DNA from: Dechloromonas hankyongensis
GTDB taxonomy: Bacteria; Pseudomonadota; Gammaproteobacteria; Burkholderiales; Rhodocyclaceae
Direction: 5' to 3'
DNA: 64,000 nucleotides
Assembly: GCF_022012295.1 (NCBI RefSeq)
Contig: NZ_JAKLTN010000002.1
Span: forward strand, 992,001 to 1,056,000
How positions within the stretch are numbered: the stretch's first letter is position 1; every line of letters starts with the position of its first letter. The notes under the pieces are model-generated. The model was given only the letters and a program-made list of their open reading frames with translations. It had not been told where the DNA came from and searched no databases. A program made the translations under genes and the position numbers. Of this stretch, positions 22,464 through 32,772 are shown one piece after another.

Positions 22464-23341
22464 GCGACAGCTTCGTTCGCCGCTTCCTGTTCGAAGGCCT
22501 CGACATCCGCGGGGCCGTGGTCCATCTCGGCGATGCCTGGCAGCACATGCAGGCCGACCGCGACTACCAGCCCACCGTGGCGCAGTTGCTGGGCGAAACG
22601 GCTGCCGTCACGGCGCTGATCGCCGCCCAGTTGAAACAGCCCGGACGCCTGACCCTGCAATTGCGTGGCGGCGGCCCGATCCAGCTGCTGGTCATGGACT
22701 GCAACGAGCAACTGCAGATGCGCGGCATGGCGCGCAGCAATCCGGTCGTTTTGCCGGCGCCAGTGCCGGAATTGCTGGGCGCCCACCAGGGCGGCCAGTT
22801 GCTGATGAGCCTCGACCTGCCGACCGCCCGCCAGCCCTACCAGAGCTATGTCCCGCTGCTCGGCGACAGCATCGCCGGCATCTTCGAGCACTATCTGGAG
22901 CAATCGGAGCAGCAGCCCTCGCGCCTCTTCGCCACGGCGAGCCCGCGCGCTGCCGCCTGCCTGTTCCTGCAGAAGATGCCGGATGCCGACACCCGCGATC
23001 CTGACGGCTGGTCCCGCGTCACCCAGTTGGCAGCGACGGTGAAGACCGCCGAATTGCTGGAACTGGATACCGAAAGCCTGCTCGGCCGCCTCTTCCACGA
23101 GGACATCGAGGCCCATGGCATCCGCCTCTACGACCCGCTGCCGGTCGCCTACTACTGTCCGGAAGACTGGGAAAAGGTGCGCGACATGATCCGCAGCATC
23201 GGCCGCGCCGATGCCGAATCCATCCTGGCAGAACACGGTGAAATCCTGATCCGCGACGACATCTGCAATCGCGAATACCGCTTCTCGCCGGATGACGTGG
23301 CCGCCCTGTTCGCCGCCAGCGAAGGACGAGCGCTCAATTGA
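22460..23341 (+). CDS. hslO: Hsp33-family redox chaperone with only two of the four zinc cysteines
   Basis: The 293-residue protein aligns along its length with Hsp33, a cytoplasmic holdase normally switched on by oxidation of a C-terminal zinc centre (CxC...CxxC). Family motifs include PTVAQLLGETAAVTALIAAQLK, GRLTLQLRGGGPIQLLVMDC, LLGDSIAGIFEHYLEQSEQQP and SILAEHGEI. In the switch domain E. coli CTC and CDYC correspond to CPE (Cys233, Glu235) and DDIC (Asp266, Cys269), so one ligand of each pair is gone. Zinc binding and redox control may therefore differ. Preceded by an ArsC-like gene and followed by a histidine kinase, each with overlapping start/stop codons. Confidence 0.92.
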   Translation: MSDSFVRRFLFEGLDIRGAVVHLGDAWQHMQADRDYQPTVAQLLGETAAVTALIAAQLKQPGRLTLQLRGGGPIQLLVMDCNEQLQMRGMARSNPVVLPAPVPELLGAHQGGQLLMSLDLPTARQPYQSYVPLLGDSIAGIFEHYLEQSEQQPSRLFATASPRAAACLFLQKMPDADTRDPDGWSRVTQLAATVKTAELLELDTESLLGRLFHEDIEAHGIRLYDPLPVAYYCPEDWEKVRDMIRSIGRADAESILAEHGEILIRDDICNREYRFSPDDVAALFAASEGRALN

Positions 23342-24702
23342 TGCTCAGCCAGGAGGCGGGTGTACTCGGGCCGCAGGTAGCGCTGCTTTATCGCAATCTG
23401 CGTATCGGGCAGATTGTCTCGATTCTGAATGCGGGGCTTCTGGTCTGGATCGGTGCGCCGTATGTCGCCACCGAGTACCTGGCCGCCTGGGCCACTGTCG
23501 CCCTGGTCATCGCCGCGCTGCGCCTCGTCGGCGACCGCCGCTATCGGCAGCTCGATGGCGCGCAACGTGACGCCCAGGCTGCTTTCTGGCGGCAGCGGGC
23601 GATTATCGGCGCCACCCTCGGCGGCATCGCCTGGGCCGGGGGCACGGTCATGTTCATGACCGCCGGCGATCCAATCTTCAAGCTGTTCACCGCTTTCGTC
23701 ATGGCCGGCATGGTCGCCGGCGCCGTCCAGGCGGTGGCGGCCGACCTCACCGCTTTCCGCTGCTACGCCTGGCCTGTCATCACCGCAGTCGCTTTCTGCG
23801 CTTTCAGCGTCGATAGCCTGGGCATCGCCTTTACGCTGATGAGCCTCATTTTCCTGGTTGCCGTGACGCGCAGCGCCCAGTTCTTCAACCAGGCACTGCA
23901 CGACTCGATCCGGCTGGAACAGGAACAGGCCCGGCTGGCGCAGCATCTCGCCCATGCGCGTGCAGCGGCGGAGCAATCGCTGCGTGCCAAGACCGAGTTC
24001 CTGTCCAACATCAGCCATGAACTGCGCACCCCGATGAACGGCATCATCGGTATTGCCGACATCCTCGCGCTCGATGCCTCGGCGGAACAACAGGAACTGC
24101 TCGGCCACCTGCGCCAGTCGTCCGATCTGTTGATGACGCAGATCAACCATCTGATCCGCCTTTCCGAGCTTGAAGCCGGACATGTCAAGCCGAAAGCCGC
24201 CCCCTTCATCACCGCCGAACTACTTTCCCGGACGATCTTCGGACACCAGAGCCAGGCTTCGGCTAAAGGCATCGCGCTGGTGCTCGACTCCGACCCTGCC
24301 CTGCCTGCCGTCGTGGTTGGCGACAGCGATTGCCTGACTGATGCCCTGCGCCATCTAGTCGCCAATGCGATCAAGTTCACTGAACGCGGCACGGTCAGCG
24401 TCGCCTGTCGCCTGCATCGGTACGACGGCGGCACGGCCTGGGTCGAATTCGCCGTCAGCGACACCGGCTCCGGCATTGCACCGGATGCCCTGAAGGCGAT
24501 CAAAGGGTTGCTGGTCCAAGCCGATGGCTCAAGTATCCGCCGCCATGGCGGTCTTGGCGTCGGGCTGGCGATCGTGCGCCGTCTGGTCGAATTGCTGGGT
24601 GGAGAATTGCGCATCGTCAGCACACCCGGCAAAGGCAGCGTGTTCAGCTTCGCCATCCCCTTCGCGCTGCCCGCCGAAGAAAGCCTAGCCGACGCCGCGT
24701 AG
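23341..24702 (+). CDS. Membrane sensor histidine kinase without a receiver domain
   Basis: The 453-residue kinase has an N-terminal membrane region of about five or six helices (residues 20-185) and a short coiled-coil linker (LEQEQARLAQHLAHARAAAEQ). A HisKA domain follows with the phosphoacceptor motif FLSNISHELRTPMNGIIG, then an HATPase_c domain with the N box (HLVANAIKF), G1 (SDTGSGIA), G2 (GGLGVGLAIV) and a G-rich end. No receiver or response regulator is adjacent, so it is an orphan kinase. ATG 23341 overlaps the hslO stop (TGATG), placing it as third gene of the ArsC-like/hslO operon; a link to redox stress is only inferred. Confidence 0.9.
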   Translation: MLSQEAGVLGPQVALLYRNLRIGQIVSILNAGLLVWIGAPYVATEYLAAWATVALVIAALRLVGDRRYRQLDGAQRDAQAAFWRQRAIIGATLGGIAWAGGTVMFMTAGDPIFKLFTAFVMAGMVAGAVQAVAADLTAFRCYAWPVITAVAFCAFSVDSLGIAFTLMSLIFLVAVTRSAQFFNQALHDSIRLEQEQARLAQHLAHARAAAEQSLRAKTEFLSNISHELRTPMNGIIGIADILALDASAEQQELLGHLRQSSDLLMTQINHLIRLSELEAGHVKPKAAPFITAELLSRTIFGHQSQASAKGIALVLDSDPALPAVVVGDSDCLTDALRHLVANAIKFTERGTVSVACRLHRYDGGTAWVEFAVSDTGSGIAPDALKAIKGLLVQADGSSIRRHGGLGVGLAIVRRLVELLGGELRIVSTPGKGSVFSFAIPFALPAEESLADAA

Positions 24703-24716
24703 TCAGGGCCGGCCGA

Positions 24717-26123
24717 TCACAGCACCTTGCCCGGATTCATCAGGCCATGTGGATCGAGCACCTGCTTGATCGAACGCATCAGCGCCATTTCGACCGGGCT
24801 CTTGTAGCGCAGGATTTCCTCGCGCTTCAGCTGCCCCAGACCGTGCTCCGCGGAAATCGAGCCGTTGAGGGCATGGACGGCATCATGCACGAGGCGATTA
24901 ACCTGCGGCTGGCTGGTAAGAAAAGCCGCGTTGTCCAGGGCATCGGGTTTGGACAGGTTGTAATGCAGGTTGCCGTCCCCGACGTGGCCGAAGGCGACGA
25001 CGCGGATTCCCGGGAAGGCCTGGCTCAGCGCCGCATCGGCGGCGGCCAGGAAATCGGCGATGCGCGACACCGGCACCGCCACGTCGTGCTTGATGCTGAT
25101 GCCCTCGATCTTCTGGGCTTCGGAAATGTTTTCGCGTAAGGCCCACAGCTTGCCGGCCTGCGCTTCGGAGGCGGCCACCACCCCATCACCCACCTCGCCG
25201 GACACCAAGCGTGCAGCCAGCCAGGCCTCGACGGCGGCCGGCTCGGCGTCGGAGAACTCGGCCAGCACGCACCATGGGCTGACCACACCCGGCCGCTGGC
25301 TGCCAGGGATGTTCTTGAGGACCAGTTGCAGGGCGTTTTCGGAAACCAGCTCGAAAGCGGTCAATTGGGCGTCGAAGACCGATTTGGCGGCCGTGAGCAG
25401 ATCGACCGCCGCAGCCGGCGTTGCAACATTCAGCCAGCAGGTCGTCTGCCGCTTCGGCAGCGGAAAGAGCTTGAGCACGGCGGCGGTGATCACGCCGAGC
25501 GTTCCTTCGGCGCCGATGAACAGGTGCTTCAGGTCGTAGCCGGTATTGTCCTTGCGCAGACCGCGCAGGCCGTCCCAGACTTCGCCGCTGGGCAGCACGA
25601 CTTCCAGGCCGAGGGTCAGTTCGCGGGTGTTGCCGTAGCGCAGGACCTGTACGCCGCCGGCATTGGTCGACAGGTTGCCGCCGATCTGGCAAGTGCCTTC
25701 CGAAGCCAGCGCCAGCGGAAACAGCCGGTCGACGGCGCACGCCGCTTCCTGCACGGCGGCCAGGGTGCAGCCGGCCTCGACGGTGATGGTGTTGTTGCGG
25801 GTATCGACAGCCAGAACGCGATTGAGTCGCCCCAGGCTGAGAACGACTGCGGCGCCCGCCACATCCGGCGTCGCCGCGCCGCACAGGCTGGTGTTGCCGC
25901 CCTGCGGCACGATAGCCACACCGGCCTCGGCGCAGGCTTTGACCACGGCCGCCACTTCGGCGGTGCTGCCGGGCCGGACGACGCAGCGCGCCGCCCCGCG
26001 GTAACGGCCGCGCCAGTCGGTGACGAAAGGCGCGATATCGGCCGGCTCGCTCAGCACCTGCGCGGCGCCGACGATGCCGACCAGGGTGGATATCAGGTCA
26101 GACGATTTCGGCGTAGAGGTCAT
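24717..26123 (-). CDS. FAD-binding 2-hydroxyacid dehydrogenase (GlcD/D-lactate dehydrogenase-like)
   Basis: The 468-residue flavoprotein has an N-terminal PCMH FAD-binding domain ([62 protein letters not shown]). Its C-terminal FAD-oxidase domain has [11 protein letters not shown] and [14 protein letters not shown], the metal and substrate motifs of glycolate and D-lactate/D-2-hydroxyglutarate dehydrogenases. It probably oxidises a D-2-hydroxyacid to the 2-oxoacid and passes electrons to the quinone pool; the exact substrate is undetermined. The start ATG 26123 lies inside the end of rimO (26-nt overlap), pointing to coupled expression. Confidence 0.88.
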   Translation of the reverse strand: MTSTPKSSDLISTLVGIVGAAQVLSEPADIAPFVTDWRGRYRGAARCVVRPGSTAEVAAVVKACAEAGVAIVPQGGNTSLCGAATPDVAGAAVVLSLGRLNRVLAVDTRNNTITVEAGCTLAAVQEAACAVDRLFPLALASEGTCQIGGNLSTNAGGVQVLRYGNTRELTLGLEVVLPSGEVWDGLRGLRKDNTGYDLKHLFIGAEGTLGVITAAVLKLFPLPKRQTTCWLNVATPAAAVDLLTAAKSVFDAQLTAFELVSENALQLVLKNIPGSQRPGVVSPWCVLAEFSDAEPAAVEAWLAARLVSGEVGDGVVAASEAQAGKLWALRENISEAQKIEGISIKHDVAVPVSRIADFLAAADAALSQAFPGIRVVAFGHVGDGNLHYNLSKPDALDNAAFLTSQPQVNRLVHDAVHALNGSISAEHGLGQLKREEILRYKSPVEMALMRSIKQVLDPHGLMNPGKVL

Positions 26124-27420
26124 GGTGGTCGGCATCGATGACCTTGACCTGCAGGAAGTCGCCCGGCTGGGCGTCGAAATGGCCGTCGATGTAGACCAGG
26201 CCGTCGATTTCCGGCGCATCGGCCTTGGAACGGGCGATGGTGCCTTCCTCGTCCACCTCGTCTACCAGCACTTCGATGACGGTATCGATCTTGGCGGCCA
26301 GCTTCTCGGCCGAAATGTCTTCCTGCACCTGCATCAGCCAGCGGCGACGATCCTCGCGCACCTCTTCCGGCGGCAGGCCTTCGATTTCGTTGGCCTTGGC
26401 CCCTTCGACCGGCGAATAGGCGAAGGCGCCGACGCGGTCGAGCTTGGCGTCTTCCAGGAACTGGATCAACTGGTCGAAATCCTCTTCCGTTTCGCCGGGG
26501 AAGCCGGTGATGAAGGTCGAACGGATGACAATTTCCGGGCAGATCGAGCGCCACTTGGCGATGCGTTCCAGCGTGTTCTCGGCCGATGCCGGGCGCTTCA
26601 TGGCCTTGAGGATCTTCGGGCTGGCGTGCTGGAACGGGACATCGAGGTAGGGCAGGATCTTGCCCTCGGCCATCAGCGGAATCACGTCGTCGACCGACGG
26701 ATACGGATAGACGTAGTGCAGGCGGACCCAGATGCCGAACTGCGCCATGGCTTCGCACAATTCCTTCAGGCGGGTCTTCACCGGCTTGCCGCCCCAGAAG
26801 CCGGTGCGGTATTTCAGATCGACGCCGTAGGCCGAGGTGTCCTGCGAGATGACCAGCAATTCCTTGACGCCGGCGCGGGCCAGGTTCTCGGCTTCGGCCA
26901 GCACGTCGCCGACCGGCCGCGAGACGAGCGGGCCGCGCAGCGACGGGATGATGCAGAAGGTGCAGCTATGGTTGCAGCCTTCGGAAATCTTCAGGTAGGC
27001 GAAGTGGTCCGGCGTCAGACGCACGCCCTGCGGCGGCACCAGGTCGGTGTAGGGGTCGTGCGGCTTGGGCAGGTGCTGATGCACATAGCCCATCACTTCG
27101 TCGGCGGCATGCGGGCCGGTGACGGCGAGCACGGACGGGTGCGTCGACTGCACGATGTCGCCCTTGGCGCCCAGGCAGCCGGTGACGATGACCTTGCCGT
27201 TTTCGTTGAGCGCTTCGCCGATGGCATCGAGCGATTCCTCGACCGCGGCATCGATGAAGCCGCAGGTATTGACGATCACCAGGTCGGCATCGTCGTAGTT
27301 GGGCGACAGGTTGTAGCCCTCGGCGCGCAGCTTGGTCAGGATGCGTTCGGTGTCGCTGCCGGCTTTTGGGCAACCTAGGGAAACAATGCCGACGGTCGGC
27401 ACTTTGATATCAGTAGTCAT
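26098..27420 (-). CDS. rimO: Ribosomal protein S12 methylthiotransferase RimO
   Basis: The 440-residue radical-SAM enzyme methylthiolates an Asp of ribosomal protein S12. It shows the N-terminal UPF0004 domain with three cluster cysteines (SLGCPKA, NTCGF, TGCLG), the radical-SAM triad in [15 protein letters not shown], and a C-terminal TRAM domain ([26 protein letters not shown]). The S12-specific motif block is clearer than that of MiaB. It shares its last 26 nt with the start of the downstream FAD dehydrogenase. Length is typical. Confidence 0.96.
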   Translation of the reverse strand: MTTDIKVPTVGIVSLGCPKAGSDTERILTKLRAEGYNLSPNYDDADLVIVNTCGFIDAAVEESLDAIGEALNENGKVIVTGCLGAKGDIVQSTHPSVLAVTGPHAADEVMGYVHQHLPKPHDPYTDLVPPQGVRLTPDHFAYLKISEGCNHSCTFCIIPSLRGPLVSRPVGDVLAEAENLARAGVKELLVISQDTSAYGVDLKYRTGFWGGKPVKTRLKELCEAMAQFGIWVRLHYVYPYPSVDDVIPLMAEGKILPYLDVPFQHASPKILKAMKRPASAENTLERIAKWRSICPEIVIRSTFITGFPGETEEDFDQLIQFLEDAKLDRVGAFAYSPVEGAKANEIEGLPPEEVREDRRRWLMQVQEDISAEKLAAKIDTVIEVLVDEVDEEGTIARSKADAPEIDGLVYIDGHFDAQPGDFLQVKVIDADHHDLYAEIV

Positions 27421-27500
27421 GCGATGAAACCTTGTCCGGACTGGCCGGCGAGCAAAACGTCTATTTTACCGGGTGAACGCCAAAACCTTGGCGCAAACGC

Positions 27501-28874
27501 TCAGGCCGGCAAGCGGGCGATGGCCTTCTTCAAGGCTGCGAAACAGCCGGGATCGATGGCTGTGCCGACGTTTTCGGCCATGATCTCGAGCGTTTTCGGA
27601 ATCGGCACGGCGCCGCGATAGGGGCGCTCGGCGGTGATGGCGTCGAAGATGTCGGCGGTGGTGATGATGCGGGTTTCGAGGCAGATCTGGTCGGCCGACA
27701 CGCCGCGTGGATAGCCCTTGCCGTCGAGGCGTTCGTGGTGGGCACCGGCGACGCGCGCCAGTTCGGCGAAGGCGCCGATGCGCGACAGGATGGCTTCGGT
27801 ATAGGCGGCATGCGCCTGCACCGCCGCCCATTCGTCGGCGTCGAGCTTGCCCGGCTTGTCGAGCACGCTGTTGCTGACGCCCAGCTTGCCGACATCGTGC
27901 AGCAAGGCGCCGCGTTTCAGCCAGCGGCGGCGTTCCGGCGACAGGCCCATGGTCTCGGCGATGAGATCGGTGTACAAGGCGACGCGGGCGCTGTGGCCGC
28001 TGGTGTAGGGGCTTTTCGAGTCGACCACCTGGCCGAAAGCGGTGGCGATGTCGTCGAGGTAGTCGTCGTCCAGCGCCACGCTGTGCGCCGGCGGCTCCAG
28101 GGCCAGCACGGCGCTCGTCACCTCTGGCGAAGCGAGCGTTTTCCAGAACGACTCATCGGCAGCGATGGCATCGAAAATATCGACCAGGATCGGATCGAAC
28201 CACCCCCCTGCCCGGCCGCGCACTTCGTCCAGCGCCGCCTGCGGGCCACCGGCCGTATGGAAGACATCGACCACCTGGGCGAGCAGCGCAATCCGCGAAA
28301 ATAGCGGAATCGCCTCGCCAGCCAGCCGCTGCGGCCGGCCCTGCCCGTTGTAGTGCTCATCCAGGCTGTAGATGCCGGCCGACACGCTCTCGGGAAAACG
28401 CAGCAGACGAGCGATTTCGGCGCCGCGCTGGCAGCGCGTGGAAATCAGCTCCTGAGCAATCTCGTCACCTTGGCGAACGATGGTCAGGAAACTACGGAAA
28501 CGCTCGGCCAGCGGCGCTTTTAGCCCGGTGTGGCCGAGCACGAAGCGCAGCACCTGCGGCAGGCTGTCACCGACCGTCTTGTAATCGCGCTTGAAACTGA
28601 GGTCATCGGTCGCATACAGCTCGCAGATACGCGCCGCATTGCTGCTGCAGCCGAGGTCCTTGAGCAACAACGTGTAGTAGAGGCTCCACAATGCATCATC
28701 GGTGAGGCCGAGGCGACGGCCGATATGCATGCCGATCCAGCAGCAGCGGATGCAATGCCCTTCCGGCTGCCCCTCGGTAATATCCAGCGCATGGCTAAGC
28801 GCCGAAATCAGCTCGGAAAGCTGAAGCTGATCTGCGGAAGCTGCGCCTGCAGGGCGTATGAGTCGGTCCACCAT
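27501..28874 (-). CDS. Tandem HD-GYP protein: degenerate N-terminal and intact C-terminal domain
   Basis: The 457-residue cytoplasmic protein contains two HD-GYP-like modules. In the first (about 20-230) the catalytic HD is replaced (LLLKDLGCS) while a DEHYNGQGRP loop still recalls the GYP motif. The second (about 280-457) is intact: TSGHSARVALYTDLIAE, HDVGKLGVSNSVLDKPGKL, HHERLDGKGYPRG and ADIFDAITAERPYRG. HD-GYP enzymes hydrolyse c-di-GMP to GMP or pGpG at a bi- or trinuclear metal centre. No receiver, PAS or membrane part is present, so the first domain may be the regulatory half. Transcribed on its own downstream of kup. Confidence 0.9.
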   Translation of the reverse strand: MVDRLIRPAGAASADQLQLSELISALSHALDITEGQPEGHCIRCCWIGMHIGRRLGLTDDALWSLYYTLLLKDLGCSSNAARICELYATDDLSFKRDYKTVGDSLPQVLRFVLGHTGLKAPLAERFRSFLTIVRQGDEIAQELISTRCQRGAEIARLLRFPESVSAGIYSLDEHYNGQGRPQRLAGEAIPLFSRIALLAQVVDVFHTAGGPQAALDEVRGRAGGWFDPILVDIFDAIAADESFWKTLASPEVTSAVLALEPPAHSVALDDDYLDDIATAFGQVVDSKSPYTSGHSARVALYTDLIAETMGLSPERRRWLKRGALLHDVGKLGVSNSVLDKPGKLDADEWAAVQAHAAYTEAILSRIGAFAELARVAGAHHERLDGKGYPRGVSADQICLETRIITTADIFDAITAERPYRGAVPIPKTLEIMAENVGTAIDPGCFAALKKAIARLPA

Positions 28875-28929
28875 GGCTCTGGATGATTCACCAAAATCGA
28901 TAAAAACTCAATTCCATCGAACAAAAACA

Positions 28930-28959
28930 AAAAGGCAAACCTGCATGGTTTGCCTTTTT
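28930..28959 (-). terminator. Rho-independent terminator of kup
   Basis: AAAAGGCAAACC-TGCA-TGGTTTGCCTTTT hairpin with A/T tracts, 25 bp beyond the kup stop codon and upstream of the HD-GYP gene. Confidence 0.8.
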
Positions 28960-28983
28960 GCTGCTTGGAGCCGATTACGGCGC

Positions 28984-30843
28984 TCAGATCACCAGCTGCG
29001 TCCCCAGTTCGACGACCCGGTTGGTGGGAATCTGGAAGAAATCGCTGGCGCTGGTCGCGTTCTTGGACATCACGGCGAACAGTCGGGCCCGAAGCAGCGT
29101 CATCCGCCGGGTCATCGATGGCACGATGGTTTCACGCGACAGGTAGAAAGTGGTTTCCATCAAGTCGAAGCGCTCGCCCTGATGCTTGCACAGTTCAAGC
29201 ACCGCCGGAATGTCCGGGCTTTCCATGAAGCCGTAGCGGACGATGATGCGCATGAAGCCCTTGCCCATGCGGTGGATATAGATGCGGTCCATGTCGTTGA
29301 CGTGCGGCGTACCGGCCGTTTGCACGGTAACCAGCACGACGCGCTCATGCAGCACCTGGTTGTGCTTCAGATTGTGCAACAGGGCCGGCGGCACGCCTTC
29401 CTTGGAACTGGTCATGAACACCGCCGTGCCATTGACGCGATGTACATCGTCGATGGCGGTAATGAAGTCCTCCATCGGTATGCTCAGCTTGGCCATTTCC
29501 TGCGACACCAGGCGACGGCCACGGCGCCAGGTGGTCAGCACGCTGAAGGAAATCAGCCCCATGGCGATCGGGAACCAGCCGCCTTCCGGAATCTTGATGG
29601 CATTGGCGGCGAAGAAGGCGATATCGACGGTCAGGAAAAAGCCGGCCACCACGACCACCAGCGGCCAATGCCATTTCCACATCAGCACCATGACGAAGGC
29701 GACCAGGATAGTGTCGATCAGCATCGTCCCGGTCACCGCGATACCGTAAGCGGCAGCCAGGTTGGACGAGGACTTGAAGCCGATGACCAGCGCCACGACA
29801 GCCAGATAGAGGCTCCAGTTGGTGAAGGGCACATAGATTTGCCCTTCCTCGTGACCCGACGTATGGATGATCTGCATGCGCGGCAGCAGGCCCATCTGCA
29901 CCGACTGGCGGGCCACCGAGAAGGCGCCGGAAATGACCGCCTGCGACGCGATAACGGTGGCCAGGGTGGCCAGTCCGAGCATGGGGATCAGCGCCCAGTC
30001 CGGCGCCAGATGGAAGAAGGGATTCTGGATCGCTTCCGGCTCGGCGAGCAGCAGCGCGCCCTGGCCGAAGTAGTTGAGGACCAGCGCCGGCATGACGAAG
30101 CCAAACCAGGCCAGTCGAATCGGGAAACGCCCAAAATGCCCCATGTCGGTATACAGCGCCTCGCCGCCGGTCACCGCCAGCACCACCGAGCCGAGCGCCA
30201 GGAAGGCCAGCCAGGGATAGGAGCCGATGAAAACCAGGGCAAACAGCGGGTTCAGCGCTGCCAGCACGCCCGGATTGTGCATGATCTGGAGCACGCCGAG
30301 CAGGCCGAGAATGGCGAACCAGCCGGTCATGATCGGCCCGAAGAACAGGCCGACCGAGCCGGTGCCGCGTTTCTGGATGAAGAACAGCCCGGTCAGGATG
30401 ATCAGCGTGATCGGGATGACGTAGGGCTTGAGGGCCGGCGTCACCAGTTCCATTCCCTCGACAGCGGAAAGCACCGAAATCGCCGGCGTGATCATGCTGT
30501 CGCCGTAGAACAGCGCGGCGGCAAAGATGCCGAGCAAGGTGATCACCCAGGCCAGGCGGGGATTCTTGGCCCGGTCGGTGACCAGGGCGAGCAAGGCGAG
30601 CGAGCCGCCCTCGCCGCGGTTGTCGGCACGCATGATGATCAGCACGTATTTCAGCGAAACCAGCAGCACGATGGACCAGAACACCATCGACAGGATGCCG
30701 AGGATGTTTTCCGGGGTCACCGGTATGGGATGATGGCCGTTGAAGATTTCCTTCAGCGCATAGAGCGGGCTGGTGCCGATATCGCCAAAAACGACGCCGA
30801 TGGCGCCCAGTGTCAGCGTAGACAGGGCCTGACGTGACTGCAT
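28984..30843 (-). CDS. kup: Kup-type potassium uptake transporter
   Basis: The 619-residue protein belongs to the KUP/HAK/KT family. The N-terminus [25 protein letters not shown] is the family signature. About twelve membrane helices follow (residues 10-440), with a conserved YADMGHFGR-like motif ([17 protein letters not shown]) and a hydrophilic C-terminal domain of roughly 180 residues. Kup mediates K+/H+ symport across the inner membrane, mainly at low pH in E. coli. Length matches E. coli Kup (622). A GGGGGA Shine-Dalgarno supports the start. The next gene upstream is a cation/proton antiporter, giving a pair of monovalent-cation transporters. Confidence 0.95.
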   Translation of the reverse strand: MQSRQALSTLTLGAIGVVFGDIGTSPLYALKEIFNGHHPIPVTPENILGILSMVFWSIVLLVSLKYVLIIMRADNRGEGGSLALLALVTDRAKNPRLAWVITLLGIFAAALFYGDSMITPAISVLSAVEGMELVTPALKPYVIPITLIILTGLFFIQKRGTGSVGLFFGPIMTGWFAILGLLGVLQIMHNPGVLAALNPLFALVFIGSYPWLAFLALGSVVLAVTGGEALYTDMGHFGRFPIRLAWFGFVMPALVLNYFGQGALLLAEPEAIQNPFFHLAPDWALIPMLGLATLATVIASQAVISGAFSVARQSVQMGLLPRMQIIHTSGHEEGQIYVPFTNWSLYLAVVALVIGFKSSSNLAAAYGIAVTGTMLIDTILVAFVMVLMWKWHWPLVVVVAGFFLTVDIAFFAANAIKIPEGGWFPIAMGLISFSVLTTWRRGRRLVSQEMAKLSIPMEDFITAIDDVHRVNGTAVFMTSSKEGVPPALLHNLKHNQVLHERVVLVTVQTAGTPHVNDMDRIYIHRMGKGFMRIIVRYGFMESPDIPAVLELCKHQGERFDLMETTFYLSRETIVPSMTRRMTLLRARLFAVMSKNATSASDFFQIPTNRVVELGTQLVI

Positions 30844-30940
30844 GATTCCCCCAGGGGCGGCTAAGGATGCGCCCGATCATTTTCAAGCTGCCGGCAATCT
30901 AGCACGCCGACCTGACTGGAACCAGCCGGCAGGTCAAAAC

Positions 30941-30963
30941 AAAAAGGCGGCTGGCGCCGCCTT
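30941..30963 (-). terminator. Rho-independent terminator of the antiporter gene
   Basis: AAGGCGGC-TGGC-GCCGCCTT stem; read on the minus strand it is followed by TTTTTGTTTT. It ends the antiporter transcript before kup. Confidence 0.75.
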
Positions 30964-31004
30964 GATCAGGAATATCGGTGATTCCTTGCCCGGAATGCTC
31001 CGGC

Positions 31005-32339
31005 CTATTTCAACAAACCGAGCCGCGCCGCCAGCCAGCGCGTCGTCGTCGCCTGCAGCAGGATGGTGAGCAGGATGGCCATGAAGGTCACGGACGAAAT
31101 CATCGGCCCCAGTTGCAGCAAGGCCTGACCGGTCGCTTGCGTAGCGGCATCGGCGCTGGCCGCCAGATCCCGGCCGCGCGAGGTCAGCGCAGCGCTGAGA
31201 AAGCCCGCCAGGGCTGCCGGAATGACGCCGGTTTCCCGCGTCCAGAACATGAACAGCAAGTCTTCCTTGACCCAGCCGGCACGACGGTCTGGCAAGCAGC
31301 TGGCCAGCACGGTCGCCGGGCGGGCGATCAGCATGAAGACGGCAACCACGCCCAGGGCCGGCAGCCAGTATTTGCCCAGCACGGCGAAATCGACCTGCGA
31401 ACCGAGCAGCAGGAAGATGCACATACGCAGCATCAGCGCGGCATGGGCCAGGAAGCTGTGCATTTCGTTCAAGTCGCCATCCGGCACCTCGCAGCCCAGC
31501 GCGTCGGCATTACCGAACACCAGGCCGCAGCAGAAAACCGCCATGAAACCGCTGGCCGCCTCGATATGCATGCCGGCCAGTTGCCCCATGGCGACCACGC
31601 CGTCGGTAGCGACCAAATAGGAGCCGGCGATCAGCAGCGGCAGCAATACCGGTTCCGAGCCTTTCAGCCAGTCGAAACGCGATACGCCATAGGCCGCGGC
31701 ATAGGCCAGCGCCGTACCGATCAGCGCCCCGCCGAAAGCCTGCCAGAGCAGCCCGCCGAGCGCACCGCCCCAGGAAAATTCGCCGCTGCTGCCCATGACG
31801 ATACCGAGCACCGAAAAAGTCAGGATGGCGCCCGTCGCATCGTTGAACGCCGATTCGGTGACCACCGTCTGCTGGACATGGTCGCGAATGGGAACCTGAC
31901 GGAAGACCGGCACCAGCGTGGCCGGATCGGTGGAGGCGATGACGGCGGCGAGCAGCAACGCGTACAGCCAGTCGAGCCCGAGCAGATAATGCGTGGCAAC
32001 GGCGGTAATCAGCGCGGTGACCACGACGCCCAGCGTCGCCAGATTGACCACCGAAACGATCACCCGCTTCAGCACCTTGAACTGGATCGACATGCCACCT
32101 TCGAACAACAGCGTGGCGGCACCGAAAACCAGCAGCAACTGGTTGATGGTCGAATCCGGATGCACCGAAAAAACGCCGAGAATCGACGGACCGAGAACGA
32201 TGCCGAGCAGCAGGTAGATCGCGATATCCGGAATTTTGAGCTTCCATGTGGCCCACAAGGCGGCAAGGCCACCGAGCAGCAGGAACATCATGGTTTTCAG
32301 GATCAACATGGCGTGAACCACGCCTTCGCTACCTTCCAT
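31005..32339 (-). CDS. Cation:proton antiporter (CPA1/NhaP-like)
   Basis: A 444-residue inner-membrane protein with about twelve or thirteen helices. The ion-binding core is visible as ASTDPATLVPVFRQVPIRDHVQQTVVTESAFNDATGAI, equivalent to the TD and ND motifs of CPA-type Na+(K+)/H+ exchangers. There is no C-terminal RCK/TrkA-N domain, unlike KefB/KefC, so a Na+/H+ or K+/H+ exchanger without nucleotide gating is likely. ATG 32339 is kept because GAGGGG lies upstream; ATG 32309 would also give a full membrane domain. It precedes kup on the same strand but has its own terminator. Confidence 0.88.
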   Translation of the reverse strand: MEGSEGVVHAMLILKTMMFLLLGGLAALWATWKLKIPDIAIYLLLGIVLGPSILGVFSVHPDSTINQLLLVFGAATLLFEGGMSIQFKVLKRVIVSVVNLATLGVVVTALITAVATHYLLGLDWLYALLLAAVIASTDPATLVPVFRQVPIRDHVQQTVVTESAFNDATGAILTFSVLGIVMGSSGEFSWGGALGGLLWQAFGGALIGTALAYAAAYGVSRFDWLKGSEPVLLPLLIAGSYLVATDGVVAMGQLAGMHIEAASGFMAVFCCGLVFGNADALGCEVPDGDLNEMHSFLAHAALMLRMCIFLLLGSQVDFAVLGKYWLPALGVVAVFMLIARPATVLASCLPDRRAGWVKEDLLFMFWTRETGVIPAALAGFLSAALTSRGRDLAASADAATQATGQALLQLGPMISSVTFMAILLTILLQATTTRWLAARLGLLK

Positions 32340-32515
32340 CGGACATCCCCTCGCTTCTCAGAATGGGCCGAAGAATAGCCGCCGGCCTTTGGAATGTCGA
32401 TTAGGGAAAATCTCCCCCGGCAATGCGGTCGCGCAGCAGCACCGCTACCGGCGGCCACAAAAAGGCACTACAGCATAAAACCGAGAAAAAACTGCCCGTT
32501 TGGAACAGGATTGGT

Positions 32516-32521
32516 TATAAT
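32516..32521 (+). promoter_or_regulatory. -10 element of the tRNA-Val/tRNA-Thr promoter
   Basis: A perfect TATAAT is followed by the GC-rich discriminator GCGGCCCC, typical of stable-RNA promoters, 12 bp before tRNA-Val. The -35 is poor (CTGCCC at 32492). Confidence 0.65.
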
Positions 32522-32533
32522 GCGGCCCCTTTC

Positions 32534-32609
32534 GCGTCCTTAGCTCAGTTGGTAGAGCGTCGCCCTTACAAGGCGAATGTCGGCGGTTCGACCCCGTCAG
32601 GACGCACCA
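32534..32609 (+). tRNA. tRNA-Val (anticodon TAC)
   Basis: A 76-nt cloverleaf with acceptor GCGTCCT/AGGACGC, D arm TAGCTCAGTTGGTAGAGC, anticodon loop CTTACAA reading TAC, T arm GGCGG-TTCGACC-CCGTC and an encoded CCA end. Confidence 0.96.
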
Positions 32610-32613
32610 GGTT

Positions 32614-32688
<75 letters not shown>

Positions 32689-32772
32689 CTTTTCCCGGTC
32701 GTCATGCGACTGTGGACCCGCCTCCGTAATTCCCGTGTGATTTCCCGTGTATTTCGCTGCCGCTCTGGTCGA

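Noticed and set aside
28858..30837. Long plus-strand open frame opposite kup
   Set aside because: It is an antisense shadow of kup; His/Gln/Asp-rich translation without a real domain.
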